From the NCBI GenBank assembly GCA_026014565.1, contig JAOZIB010000001.1:1-64000 (forward strand): a stretch of DNA of 64,000 bases. Reading direction: 5' to 3'. This document shows, one piece after another, positions 24,953-33,883 of this stretch. The notes under the pieces were generated by a model, which was given only the letters and a program-made list of their open reading frames with translations, searched no databases and had not been told where the DNA came from. Made by a program: the position numbers and the translations under genes. Numbering within the stretch: position 1 is the first letter of the stretch; the number at the start of each line of letters is the position of its first letter. The stretch is from Candidatus Bathyarchaeum sp. (GTDB lineage Archaea; Thermoproteota; Bathyarchaeia; Bathyarchaeales; Bathyarchaeaceae).

Positions 24953-25846
24953 TTGGAGAAAAATGAAAAAACCTACAAGTTGCGGCAGGTTAAATGTCCG
25001 TCAGGTTACAGTTGGGCTAACTTGAAGGCTGAGCTTCGGGCGGTCTGGGAAGGTAACGTTAAGGCGTGGAAGATTGATTTTGCGTATCCGGTGAGTTTTG
25101 TTCGGCAGTTGATTTCTCCGGTTGTTTTCATGTTGCCGTATTTGTTGTATGGATTGGTTTTGATTGGAGGCAGATACAGCGAAAACTTGGCCCAGCTTGT
25201 GGGCACAGGAGATGTGGTTGCGTTCATTTTTACAGGATACATCATGATGGGCTTTATTGGAACTGCAGTTTGGGCCATAGGTTTTAGCATGCGACGTGAG
25301 CAATGGTTTGGAACTCTGGAGGCAATCTATGTTGCACCTGCCAGTCGTTTGGGGCAGGTTATGGGAATGGCACTGCACAGTACGGTTCATCAGGGTTTGG
25401 GAACTTTGATGCAGTTTTTTTTCATTTATGTTACCTTCGGGTTAACCATGAACGTTTCCGGAATTTTGCCGGCTCTGGGAATTTTTGCGTTGATGATGCT
25501 AGCGTTGTATGGATTTGGAATAGTAATCGCAGCCTTTAGCTTAATTTTAAAAGAGGGCTGGATAGTTTCTGACAGCTTTTACAGTGTTATGTCTATTCTT
25601 TCGCCGGTGGCGTATCCGTTAACTGTGCTTCCAACGTTGGCTCAGCAAGCAAGCGCCATATTTCCGACGACTCCTGCGTTGATTGGGATACGAACCTTTT
25701 TGATAACAGACTACATCCCAGAGGTAGTAGAGAACGTGTTTTTGCATCTGGTAATTCTGTGCGTGGTTTGGATTTTGTTTGGAGTCTTTATTTTTCACAT
25801 AACAGACAAATATGTAAGAAAAAGAGGAGTGCTCAAAAAGTTCTAA
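24953..25846 (+). CDS. ABC-2 type transporter permease (second)
   Basis: A 297-residue permease with six predicted helices and the same features as its neighbour: the coupling segment SMRREQWFGTLEAIYVAPAS and the SPVAYPLTVLPTLAQ loop. TTG at 24953 follows GGGG with a gap of about 9 nt, 12 nt after the preceding stop. The N-terminal 40 residues are hydrophilic and cytosolic. Two different permease genes with one ATPase suggest a heterodimeric exporter; the substrate cannot be inferred. Confidence 0.9.
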   Translation: MEKNEKTYKLRQVKCPSGYSWANLKAELRAVWEGNVKAWKIDFAYPVSFVRQLISPVVFMLPYLLYGLVLIGGRYSENLAQLVGTGDVVAFIFTGYIMMGFIGTAVWAIGFSMRREQWFGTLEAIYVAPASRLGQVMGMALHSTVHQGLGTLMQFFFIYVTFGLTMNVSGILPALGIFALMMLALYGFGIVIAAFSLILKEGWIVSDSFYSVMSILSPVAYPLTVLPTLAQQASAIFPTTPALIGIRTFLITDYIPEVVENVFLHLVILCVVWILFGVFIFHITDKYVRKRGVLKKF

Positions 25847-25866
25847 CATAAAAAAGGGTGTTTTTG

Positions 25867-26445
25867 TTGATAATTGGATGTTACACAAAAAAGGACAATG
25901 TTTGGTATGGGGTTGCGTTACAAGATAAACAAGTTGTGGCGACTTGTCTTTCTACGGGTGAACCCTATTTGCAAAGATTGTTAAAAAGGCTACCGCGGGA
26001 TACTGGTTTTTATGTTACGGACAATCCCAATGAGAGCCTAATTGAGGTCTTGAAAAAGTTACATGAAATTTTTAACGGAAAAGACTGCAATGTCAAAGGT
26101 TTGAAAATAAACATTGATGGTTTGTCGGATTATACTCAGAAGGTTCTTAGGTGTACAAGTTTGATTCCGGTTGGGTATGTGGCAACTTACGGGGGGATTG
26201 CTAAGGTTGCGGGGGGAATTGCGCGGTCGGTAGGTCGGGTAGAAGCGTCTAATCCGGTTCCGTTGTTGATTCCGTGTCATCGGGTTGTAAAGTCGGATTT
26301 GGGAATTGGAGGTTATGGTTATGGAAAGCAAACAAAATGGGAGATTTTGCAACGAGAAAACCAAGGCTACGAAGAGTCAAAGACCATAAAAGTAGATGGT
26401 AAAGACTTGGTTGTTTTTCCGGTAAGTTGGGTTAAGCAGCAATAG
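25867..26445 (+). CDS. ogt: Methylated-DNA-protein-cysteine methyltransferase
   Basis: A suicide repair enzyme that moves alkyl groups from O6-alkylguanine to its own cysteine. The active site PCHRVV is present, preceded by the HTH-like segment TSLIPVGYVATYGGIAKVAG and followed by GIGGYGYGKQTKWEIL; the arginine-finger helix ARSVGRVEASN is intact. Of three possible starts (GTG 25858, TTG 25864, TTG 25867) I choose the last, because AGGG lies 8-9 nt upstream of it. The N-terminal domain is degenerate, as is common in archaeal forms. Confidence 0.93.
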   Translation: MIIGCYTKKDNVWYGVALQDKQVVATCLSTGEPYLQRLLKRLPRDTGFYVTDNPNESLIEVLKKLHEIFNGKDCNVKGLKINIDGLSDYTQKVLRCTSLIPVGYVATYGGIAKVAGGIARSVGRVEASNPVPLLIPCHRVVKSDLGIGGYGYGKQTKWEILQRENQGYEESKTIKVDGKDLVVFPVSWVKQQ

Positions 26446-26504
26446 GTTTTAAGAGGTCAACATGTTTTCATAAGTATAATGAAACAAAACTTGGAGGAGA
26501 AGAC

Positions 26505-27032
26505 TTGAAGCGTGGTGTTTTTGTGGGAAGGTTTCAACCAGTTCACAAAGGACATTTAGAGTACATCAAAAAAGCCGTGCAAGAAGTTGATGAACTGGTC
26601 ATAGTTATCGGCAGTTCCCAGTACAGCCACAAACTAGACAATCCCTTCACTGCAGGAGAGCGTAACACCATGATTCGCCAAGCCATCGTAGAAGCAAAAA
26701 TTGAGCTTTCTAAGGTTTGGATTATTCCAGTTCCGGATGTTCATGAACATGCTTTATGGGTTTCTCAACTGGTTGGTTACTGTCCAAAATTTGATGTGGT
26801 CTACGCCAACGAGCCCCTGACCAGCAGGTTGTTTATTGAGTCAGGCTTTGAAGTCAAGCCCATGCCTTTCATTAACCGTAAAGAATACTCAGCAACAGAA
26901 ATTCGCCACCGCATGGTCACCAACCAAAACTGGGAGCAACTCGTCCCAAACAGCACTGCCAAATACATCAAAGAAATCGATGGTGATGTGAGACTGCGGG
27001 ACTTGCACAAAACAGATAAAATGAACTGCTAA
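26505..27032 (+). CDS. nadM: Nicotinamide-nucleotide adenylyltransferase, archaeal type
   Basis: A 175-residue nucleotidyltransferase that makes NAD+ from NMN and ATP. The family motifs are GRFQPVHKGHLEYI near the N terminus (HxGH-type nucleotide-binding site) and the C-terminal YSATEIRHRM corresponding to ISSTxIR. The archaeal NadM start MKRGVFVGRFQPVHKGH is recognisable. TTG at 26505 lies 5 nt after GGAGGAG, an excellent ribosome-binding site. It stands alone between the alkyltransferase and a second ABC exporter. Confidence 0.95.
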   Translation: MKRGVFVGRFQPVHKGHLEYIKKAVQEVDELVIVIGSSQYSHKLDNPFTAGERNTMIRQAIVEAKIELSKVWIIPVPDVHEHALWVSQLVGYCPKFDVVYANEPLTSRLFIESGFEVKPMPFINRKEYSATEIRHRMVTNQNWEQLVPNSTAKYIKEIDGDVRLRDLHKTDKMNC

Positions 27033-27277
27033 GATGTGCGGTGCAGAAAAAAGATAGTTTTGTGGATGTTTGATTTTCAGGCTTGTTTCATAAAAGAAAG
27101 CAACAGATGGGTTTAGGTTACGTCTCTATTCGGGTACGAAAAGGCGTTAAAAGGTTGGATTCATCTGGAAAAGGCAGTGGGTTTGTGTTTTTTGTTTAGT
27201 TTTGTTGTTGTTTTTGTAACAAGAAACTGTTTAATATTTGCGCACAGAATCTACTGTAAATACAAGAGTTCGCAGCT

Positions 27278-28231
27278 ATGAAAGATTATATGATATCTGT
27301 TAACGGTCTTTGTTACAGTTATGGAAATCTTGTTGCAGTTGATGATGTGAGTTTTAATGTTAAGCAAGGGGAAATTTTTTCGTTTTTGGGGCCAAACGGT
27401 GCAGGCAAAACAACTACTATAAACATGTTAACCACACTTTTGCCGATACAAAAAGGCAAAGCAACCATAGCAGGATTTGATGTAGCTAAAAATCAAGACA
27501 ATGTACGTAGGTCTATTGGTATTGTGTTTCAGGATAAACGGCTTGATCGTGACCTTACTGTTTGGGAGTCATTAGAATTTCATGGTTGGATTTATTCTCT
27601 TCCAAAAGATGTTCGAAGGCGCCGAATTGATGAGTTGCTAGAAATTGTTGAGTTATCAAAACGAAAAAATGAGTTTATTCGTAATCTCAGTGGAGGGATG
27701 CAACGTTGTGTTGAAATTGCGAGGGGGCTTTTAACTCGTCCTAAGGTTCTTTTTCTTGATGAGCCCACACTGGGGTTAGACACCAAATCTAGGCGCAATA
27801 TTTGGTCGTACATAAACAAGGTAAAAGAGGAAGGTGTTACGATTTTTCTTACTACTCATTATATGGATGAAGCAGACCAGAACAGCGACACAGTATGTAT
27901 TATTGACCACGGCAAAATTATGGCCAATGGGACTCCAGAAAGTTTGAAGAATTCCCTTGGGAATGAAACCGTTTTTCTGGTAACTGATGACGACAAAAAA
28001 GCAAAAACGGTTATTGAAAATAAAAACTTGGCGGGATTGGAGTCTGTTCGTGTGTCTTCTGAGGGACTTTTTCTGTATTTGAAGGAAAATTCACGTTTTG
28101 TTCATAGGCTTATTGAGGTTCTTCGTGAGGCAGGTATTGAGATAACTAATGTTTCTTTGCAGAAGCCAACATTAGATGATGTTTTCATTCACTACACTGG
28201 ACGACAAATAGAAGACTTGTCAAAACAATAG
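27278..28231 (+). CDS. ABC-2 type exporter ATP-binding protein (second system)
   Basis: A 317-residue ATPase with Walker A FLGPNGAGKTTTIN, Q-loop VFQDKRLDRDLTVWE, signature LSGGMQRCVEIAR, Walker B LFLDEPTLGLD and the switch TTHYMDEADQ. The C-terminal extension ends with KPTLDDVFIHYTG, typical of DrrA/NodI-like exporters. ATG at 27278 has no clear ribosome-binding site; TTTAATATTTG near 27229-27239 may be the TATA box, giving a leader of about 20 nt. One permease gene follows. It is not a close copy of the exporter ATPase at 23006. Confidence 0.92.
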   Translation: MKDYMISVNGLCYSYGNLVAVDDVSFNVKQGEIFSFLGPNGAGKTTTINMLTTLLPIQKGKATIAGFDVAKNQDNVRRSIGIVFQDKRLDRDLTVWESLEFHGWIYSLPKDVRRRRIDELLEIVELSKRKNEFIRNLSGGMQRCVEIARGLLTRPKVLFLDEPTLGLDTKSRRNIWSYINKVKEEGVTIFLTTHYMDEADQNSDTVCIIDHGKIMANGTPESLKNSLGNETVFLVTDDDKKAKTVIENKNLAGLESVRVSSEGLFLYLKENSRFVHRLIEVLREAGIEITNVSLQKPTLDDVFIHYTGRQIEDLSKQ

Positions 28232-28246
28232 ATTTGATTTTGGAGG

Positions 28247-29092
28247 TTGAGGTTAACGAAAAATGAATTTCTAGCAATTTATTGGAAAGACATGGTGAAG
28301 TTTTCGCGTTCTAAAGCTATGCTTTTTTCGTCTTTGATTCAGCCTATACTTTGGTTAATCGTTTATGGCTTGTCAATGTCAAACAACATGAACATGTTTT
28401 TTCCCGTGAACCCTGACCTAACAGACACCCTTTCTTTGAATTACATGACCTTCATTGCTGCAGGCGTAATTGGCATGACCATCCTGTTTACTTGCCTTTA
28501 TGCTGGACAACACCTTCAGTTTGACCGCCATTACGGTTTGATGAAAGAAATGATGCTTTCCCCTATGCCGCGGTTACAGGTGTTGGCAGGAGTTACTTTA
28601 AGTGGTGCAACAAAAGCGCTGATTCAAACCGTAATCATTATGGTATTTGGATATTTTGTGGGAGTGCAATTCTTTAGCGGCTTTACAGTTGTTGAAACCG
28701 TTGTTTCACTTCTTGGAATTTTCTTGTTTGCAATACTGTTCTCTACTAGCTTGTTGTTTATTTCTAGTTCCATTGCAATGAGAATAAACAACCACGAAAC
28801 AGTTCAAGCTCTAATCACTTTACTGACTTTGCCCCTGTTTTTCGCCAGTAACGCTTTATATCCCATCGAGTCATTGCCTGCCGCAATCAAAATTGTCAGC
28901 TATTTTAATCCACTGGCATATTTCATAAATGGGGTACGCTACTTTAGTGTCGGCTCAGACTTTTATTTTCAAGGCATCCATTACTCCTACAACAGCAACC
29001 AACTTTTGTTATCACTTGGTTTTCTTGTAGTCTTCAATTTAATTACATTTCTTTGTGCTTATTGGGTCTTCAAAACAGCCAAAGATTTCTAA
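28247..29092 (+). CDS. ABC-2 type transporter permease (second system)
   Basis: A 281-residue permease with six helices; the coupling segment is DRHYGLMKEMMLSPMPRLQV and the late loop SNALYPIESLPAAIK. It should form a homodimer with the preceding ATPase, since no second permease follows. The start is uncertain: TTG at 28247 directly touches the strong GGAGG site (zero spacing), while ACG at 28256 lies 9 nt downstream in the same frame. The next ordinary start is about 15 codons on and would remove the conserved FLAIYWKDMVKF segment. Confidence 0.88.
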   Translation: MRLTKNEFLAIYWKDMVKFSRSKAMLFSSLIQPILWLIVYGLSMSNNMNMFFPVNPDLTDTLSLNYMTFIAAGVIGMTILFTCLYAGQHLQFDRHYGLMKEMMLSPMPRLQVLAGVTLSGATKALIQTVIIMVFGYFVGVQFFSGFTVVETVVSLLGIFLFAILFSTSLLFISSSIAMRINNHETVQALITLLTLPLFFASNALYPIESLPAAIKIVSYFNPLAYFINGVRYFSVGSDFYFQGIHYSYNSNQLLLSLGFLVVFNLITFLCAYWVFKTAKDF

Positions 29093-29208
29093 ACACCTTG
29101 GCAATTTGTCAGAAAAAAGGTAGTTTTTAACAGTCTACTGCTATTAGACTACTAATATGCCACACAAACATATGAATAAACAAGCTTTTGTAGGAAACAA
29201 AAATTAAG

Positions 29209-30303
29209 CTAAAGCCAACTTTTCTTTTTGAAATATAGTAGCATAATTAGGCTCAGTAAAAACATGCTTAACAGGACAACTGGGTAAGCCATTGGGATTT
29301 CTAGTTCGGGCATGAACTTGAAGTTCATTCCGTAAATGCCGGCGATTAAACTAAGGGGGATGAATATGGTAGTGATTATGGTTAGCACTTTCATTACTTG
29401 GTTCATTTTGTTGCTGATGCTTGAAAGGTAAATATCCAGCATCCCCGAAAGCATATCCCGAAAAGTTTCCACAGTGTCAATGACCTGAATGGTGTGGTCA
29501 TAAACATCCCGTAGATAAATTTCAATAGATTTATCAATTAAGGGTGAATCCCACCGGTCCAGTTTGCTGATTACTTCTCGCAAAGGCCAAACAGATTTGC
29601 GCAAAAAAATCAGTTCTCGTTTTAGTCGATGAATGGCCTGCAAAAGCTCAGAAGTTGGATTTTTCATTAATTCTTCTTCGATGTCTTCAATTTTTTCTCC
29701 AATTTTTTCCAATGTTATGTAATAATTGTCAACAACTGCATCTATCAAAGAATACCCCAAATAATCCACCCCCATCTTTCGGATTTTTCCACGGTTACTC
29801 TTTAGGCGCTCTCTGATGGGGTTAAATACGTCGCCTTCAGTTTCTTGGAAGGAAATCAAATAATTGGAACCCAAAACAAGGCTTACTTGTTCAGTTTTTG
29901 TTTCATTTAGCTGTTCATCAAAATGAAGCATCTTCAAAATGATATACAGATAATTTTCAAAATCTTCTGCTTTTGGGCGTTGACCTGTGTTCATTATGTC
30001 TTCTAACACTAGGGGATGTATCTGGAACTGTTCTCCAATTTTTTGGATCACATCTGGATTATGAACTCCATCAACGTTAATCCAAGTTGAAGAACCAGTT
30101 TCTGGTTTTGGAAAACATTCACTAGAAGATTCAAGTTGTTTTTCCCCAAGAGTAAAAGAATCATATTCAATGCAAGTAATTTTGATTTGTTCTTCCCTAG
30201 TTTTTCCAACATAAACCGGAGTTCCAGGAGGAAGACCAACCTTTTTACTAGATTTTCTTATGTGGCGATGTATACAAATCCCTTTTTTGAAATATGGCTG
30301 CAC
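29209..30303 (-). CDS. corA: CorA-family magnesium/divalent cation channel
   Basis: A 364-residue pentameric cation channel. The large N-terminal cytosolic alpha/beta domain is followed by the long stalk helix and two C-terminal membrane helices; the signature YGMNF lies at the end of the first, and a basic KKKSWL tail closes the protein. A MPEL-type loop follows GMN as in CorA. The GTG at 30303 could be leaderless, given a TTTAAAATTTA box about 25 nt upstream. Alternatively an ATA codon at 30273 lies 6 nt after AAAAAAGGG. The first 10 residues are therefore uncertain. Confidence 0.93.
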   Translation of the reverse strand: MQPYFKKGICIHRHIRKSSKKVGLPPGTPVYVGKTREEQIKITCIEYDSFTLGEKQLESSSECFPKPETGSSTWINVDGVHNPDVIQKIGEQFQIHPLVLEDIMNTGQRPKAEDFENYLYIILKMLHFDEQLNETKTEQVSLVLGSNYLISFQETEGDVFNPIRERLKSNRGKIRKMGVDYLGYSLIDAVVDNYYITLEKIGEKIEDIEEELMKNPTSELLQAIHRLKRELIFLRKSVWPLREVISKLDRWDSPLIDKSIEIYLRDVYDHTIQVIDTVETFRDMLSGMLDIYLSSISNKMNQVMKVLTIITTIFIPLSLIAGIYGMNFKFMPELEIPMAYPVVLLSMFLLSLIMLLYFKKKSWL

Positions 30304-30368
30304 TTGGTTAATAAATTTTAAACAAGGGGCAGTCTGCTTATTCGTAATTAAACCAAAAAAATCTGGCG

Positions 30369-30833
30369 TTATTTGCTTAAAATAGATGTTGCTTTTAGTT
30401 CTTCGGCGCCATGGGTGTGATAAAGAGTGAAACAGCAGGTGATTTGCTTTTTGGGTAAATCACTAAATCGGGTTAGGGCAATTTGAGTAACATGGATTGT
30501 TTCGTGGGGCCGTATCCATTTTAAGTTGGTGTTTTGGTTGTCTTCATCTTGGCTGATGGTTTTGATGCCATATTCTGTTTTTTTGTAATCAAATTTGAGG
30601 TCTACACCTAGAATGTTGGTTCCGCGGTCCCCGACGTTTCGTATTTCCAACTCGCATAAAAAGGACAGGGCTTTGGTTTCCTTTTCGTATTCGTGAACGC
30701 ACCTGATGTTTCTTAGAACCAGATTGGGTTTTTCTCGTTTCAAACGCCACAAGTGAACCGCAAGAGAAACAATACCCGCCGTGGTACCAACGATACCCAA
30801 AGTCAAATTAATTAAATCCATAGGCATTGACAT
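30369..30833 (-). CDS. Single-pass membrane protein of unknown function
   Basis: About 154 residues with an N-terminal membrane helix (LINLTLGIVGTTAGIVSLAV), a basic junction (WRLKREK) and a soluble beta-rich domain containing LCELEIRNVGDRGTNILGVD, similar in feel to immunoglobulin-like modules. No family is recognised. Several starts are possible; ATG at 30833 is preferred because a TATA box at 30872-30879 predicts transcription start near 30850, inside the longer TTG-started version. Other ATGs at 30827 and 30821 are also possible. Confidence 0.6.
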   Translation of the reverse strand: MSMPMDLINLTLGIVGTTAGIVSLAVHLWRLKREKPNLVLRNIRCVHEYEKETKALSFLCELEIRNVGDRGTNILGVDLKFDYKKTEYGIKTISQDEDNQNTNLKWIRPHETIHVTQIALTRFSDLPKKQITCCFTLYHTHGAEELKATSILSK

Positions 30834-30871
30834 CAAATTTTCATCAGAAAGCAATGCAGTAAGTGCAGTTG

Positions 30872-30879
30872 TATATAAA
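30872..30879. promoter_or_regulatory. Symmetric TATA box, possibly bidirectional
   Basis: The sequence TATATAAA within GTATATAAAG reads as a TATA element on both strands. On the minus strand it is placed to drive the gene starting at 30833; on the plus strand, a start near 30902 would fall just before an ATG at 30907. The element itself is clear; activity in both directions is a guess. Confidence 0.4.
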
Positions 30880-30906
30880 GTTTAACCATATCCTTCCACA
30901 GAATAA

Positions 30907-31092
30907 ATGACATTAACAATCACACATTCACCTTTTGGAAAAACAGTTAACATACAATCAGTAACCATACCAGAGTTCACTTCTGGCTTCATTTCGGTTT
31001 TTGTTATAGCACTTTTGCCATTTCGTTCTAGTAAGAAAAAAGGGAAAGGAAAAACAGAAGTTAATGCACTGTTCGTTTGTTGTAGATTATAA
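30907..31092 (+). pseudogene. Possible remnant or short ORF ending in a surface-protein anchor-like segment
   Basis: This 61-codon ORF contains VTIPEFTSGFISVFVIALLP followed by a basic cluster (RSSKKKGKGK). The IPEF-hydrophobic helix-basic layout is the usual C-terminal membrane anchor of secreted archaeal proteins, as in the SIPEYPELTLLTL end of the beta-helix protein on the opposite strand. Here it lacks a signal peptide and a body, and continues past the basic cluster into non-protein-like sequence overlapping the neighbour. I read it as a truncated remnant; a genuine small membrane protein is possible. Confidence 0.3.
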
Positions 31093-32128
31093 CCAATAAA
31101 GTTACAGCAAGAAACAGGGTTAACAGGGTCAATTCTGGATACTCTGGAATTGATACGATGTTGATGTTAACTGGATTGGTTAAGGGATAGTTGTCTTGGT
31201 TGGTTTCAGTTAAAACGTACGGAACCTCACCGATTCCATCGCCGTTGTTGTCTGCGCCGTTGTAGCTGCTCCAGTAGTTACCTTCTGAACCGTTATCCCA
31301 ACTATTTACATATGTTTTTTCAAGCCAAGGCATCGACGATTCTTGTTCAGTTACATCTTGTTGGATATTAAGAAAGTTGTTATGGTAAATCGTGTTATTG
31401 GAAGATTCGTTAAACTTTAATCCAATTTGGCTGTTTTCAAAAACATTTCCAAATATCTTGTCGTATTCGCAACTATCCAGAAAAACACAAGTTCCACAGT
31501 TTGAAAAAGTATTTCCAGAAAGGGTGCTTTTTGTGCTGGCTATGTTATGGATAGCACACCCAAGATTGGAAAATTTGTTTTTCAACAAAAAGTTTCTTAC
31601 CGAATCAACTCGTAAATAAAAATTGTCAATTAAAACCCCGCACCCCAAGGCGCTCTTAGATATGAAAGCGTTCTCAATAATGTTAATTCGGTAACAACTA
31701 AACAAGTATATTCCCCCAGAGCTAGGAGAATTAACGTAAATGTAGTTTCCTAGCATGTCGATGTTTGAACACCCTTTGAGGTCAAATCCACGATTAAAAT
31801 TTAGTATTTGCAAATTTTTCACTGTAACATTGGAGCGACCTGAAAGCACAATCCCATAACTATCCAACTGGGAACTGGTCAACACATTATGTAAAGAATA
31901 ATTTGATCCATCAATCACTATGTCGTCTCGCTCAACTACTATGCTGTTAACAGTGATATTTTCCAAAAAAGTGTACATGTTACCCTCACGAACAATTTTA
32001 TCGGTTCCCTCAATAGTTCCGTCGGCCTGTATTGTTATAGCGCCTTGGGCGTTCGCTAAGCTAACTTTTGGAAAAACAATTAGAATGAAACAAAAAAGAA
32101 TTAACAAAGTTACAAGGGTATTGCGCAC
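31061..32128 (-). CDS. NosD-like right-handed beta-helix surface protein
   Basis: A secreted protein of about 355 residues: signal peptide (TLVTLLILFCFILIVFPKVS), then parallel beta-helix repeats of the PbH1/NosD type with recurring N-rich turns (NVTVKNLQILNFNRGFDL, NIIENAF, GNTFSNCG, NTIYHNNFLN), a NYWSSYNGADNNGDGIGE calcium-loop-like segment, and a SIPEYPE plus hydrophobic helix C-terminal anchor. The start is GTG at 32128, 5 nt after GGTGG; a longer TTG-type start at 32200 would add a poor leader. Such helices bind or process polysaccharides; the target is unknown. Confidence 0.85.
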   Translation of the reverse strand: MRNTLVTLLILFCFILIVFPKVSLANAQGAITIQADGTIEGTDKIVREGNMYTFLENITVNSIVVERDDIVIDGSNYSLHNVLTSSQLDSYGIVLSGRSNVTVKNLQILNFNRGFDLKGCSNIDMLGNYIYVNSPSSGGIYLFSCYRINIIENAFISKSALGCGVLIDNFYLRVDSVRNFLLKNKFSNLGCAIHNIASTKSTLSGNTFSNCGTCVFLDSCEYDKIFGNVFENSQIGLKFNESSNNTIYHNNFLNIQQDVTEQESSMPWLEKTYVNSWDNGSEGNYWSSYNGADNNGDGIGEVPYVLTETNQDNYPLTNPVNINIVSIPEYPELTLLTLFLAVTLLVIIYNKRTVH

Positions 32129-32351
32129 AATAACCACCAAGTAGATACTAAACAATTCAAAACAAAAAGGATTTTTGTCAAAAAACCTTGACAAACCCAC
32201 ACGTCAAAGGAATTGAGGGAATCCTAAGCTTTGGAAAACAGTTCAAAAAATGTAGATTATTGAGAAGTTATGATTCCAATTTTGAAAAAAGATGGATTTG
32301 AAAAATCAAATACCATAAGGGGTTACAAGCACAAGAATTGAAAGTTTTGTT

Positions 32352-32780
32352 CTACTTTTCACTCATTACTTTTTTTGCCATAAGTACTGCTTCTTCTTTT
32401 GATTCTCCGTACATTGCACCGATTTCTTCTGCATCCTCATCGTCGACTGCGTCCCCGCCAATCATGAGGGTTACTTTGTCTGTTATTCCTTCACTTTCCA
32501 TGGCAGAAACTACTTTTGGAAGATTTTTCTTCGCAGCGGTGAGCAAAACAGAAATTACTATTATGTCTGCGTTTGTTTCTTTCGCTTTTTTTGCAAAAGC
32601 TTCGGGAGCGGCTCCGCGTCCAACGTCTACGACTTTAAACTGTGCCCGCTTCAGAGCTTTTCTGACCATCTCTTTTGCAGTAGTCATTAAATCTGGATCA
32701 AGAGTGCCAATCACAACAGTTCCAATAGGATTGTCGGGTTCAGGCGGCTCCTTGTCCATCATACCTTTTAACCAAGCCAC
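32352..32780 (-). CDS. Corrinoid-type B12-binding domain protein lacking the cobalt-ligand histidine
   Basis: A single Rossmann-like domain resembling the B12-binding half of MtbC/MtmC-type corrinoid proteins. The order of landmarks is kept: IGTVVIGTLDPD, then VVDVGRGAAPEAFAKKAKE, VISVLLTA (the SxL motif) and MIGGDAV (the GG motif). The DxHxxG motif that supplies the histidine ligand is replaced by DLMTTA, and the N-terminal helical cap is absent. It may bind cobamide weakly, bind another ligand, or only keep the fold. The GTG at 32780 follows GGTGA by 5 nt and is preferred to ATG at 32792. No methyltransferase lies next to it. Confidence 0.75.
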   Translation of the reverse strand: MAWLKGMMDKEPPEPDNPIGTVVIGTLDPDLMTTAKEMVRKALKRAQFKVVDVGRGAAPEAFAKKAKETNADIIVISVLLTAAKKNLPKVVSAMESEGITDKVTLMIGGDAVDDEDAEEIGAMYGESKEEAVLMAKKVMSEK

Positions 32781-32907
32781 AAAAATCACCATAAATATTA
32801 TGCCAATAATTCTATTTAAACATGGCAGAATTACAAAAAGGATAAAACATCTTTAAAATTCAAAAGATATAAAAAATTAATAAATCAAAACAAAATTATT
32901 AAACTTT

Positions 32908-33690
32908 TCAATTAGTTTTCCACATCAGTTCATAATACTCCCGAATCAACGAAACCAAGGCTACATTATAGATTTGCAAATATGGCGTTTCTAAAGGTTC
33001 AGTTGGGGAGCTGCTCATCAAGATTTCTTTGTTATCACGCATAAGCAAAAAAGCTGGAATCTTTGAATCAATATATTTAATTTCACAATACGGACTCTTT
33101 ACCAAGGGTTTGATTGCAGCTTCAAACTGTTCTTTTTCTGGGGGCACATCCATAATCATTCGAAATTTTACCCCATTCTCTAAAAGCCGCAGATACTGAT
33201 TAGGAGAATGCTCAAAGGCAATTAAAGTTCCCCGCCAATTAATCAAACAGTCAACAGTAGTTTGAGCTCTATCATGCAAAGCCCCAATTTCAGCAACAAT
33301 AGGTTTAATTCCAGAAATAAGCGCTAAATCAGGTTGTTTAGTGCCACTAACAGGTTTTGGACTCGCAAATTTTATTGTTTCAATCAAGTCCTGGGCATTT
33401 TTCATTGTTTTCTTGTGTTCGATGCTTTTTTTCTCCATCAACATGGAAAGCCCAATTTCGGGAGAACTAGCTTTTAGTTTTAGTGGATTTTCTAACAGTT
33501 TTTGTACTAAACCCATGTTGTGGAGAGCTTCAATTATTTCATATAGATGTTGACGAGCGATTTTTGTGCCTTTTGAGATCGCATTTACAGAAGAAACCCC
33601 TGACATTGCAAGATACAAATATACACTGGCTTGTCGGTGTGTTAATCCCATATTGATTAAAGTTTGAAGTTGCACGTCGTCAAGATTCAT
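32908..33690 (-). CDS. TrmB-family transcriptional regulator
   Basis: A 260-residue regulator with an N-terminal winged helix (MGLTHRQASVYLYLAMSG, then NAISKGTKIARQHLYEIIEA) and a C-terminal phospholipase D-like sensor domain (GVKFRMIMDVPPEK, EILMSSSPTE), the usual TrmB layout. Family members often sense sugars; the ligand here is unknown. The ATG at 33690 opens the gene. It lies upstream of the corrinoid-type gene on the same strand, with a gap of about 130 nt. Confidence 0.88.
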   Translation of the reverse strand: MNLDDVQLQTLINMGLTHRQASVYLYLAMSGVSSVNAISKGTKIARQHLYEIIEALHNMGLVQKLLENPLKLKASSPEIGLSMLMEKKSIEHKKTMKNAQDLIETIKFASPKPVSGTKQPDLALISGIKPIVAEIGALHDRAQTTVDCLINWRGTLIAFEHSPNQYLRLLENGVKFRMIMDVPPEKEQFEAAIKPLVKSPYCEIKYIDSKIPAFLLMRDNKEILMSSSPTEPLETPYLQIYNVALVSLIREYYELMWKTN

Positions 33691-33883
33691 ATTTTTTCCA
33701 TCACTACTAAAACTTGAACCAGAGTAAACAAATCACGGTTATTAATTACTTTTTTTCCAAATTGGTTTTGGTCTTAAAATTATGCAACACCAACTCTTTT
33801 TTACTTATTGAAAAATCAAATCGGTAACTCTTTTCAAGTTATGATTAAATATTGCCAGACAGATGTTGTGTAAGGATAAACAA

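Noticed and set aside
32352-32780. Methylamine or methanol methyltransferase corrinoid protein of a methanogenesis pathway
   Set aside because: The cobalt-ligand histidine and helical cap are missing, and no methyltransferase gene lies nearby.
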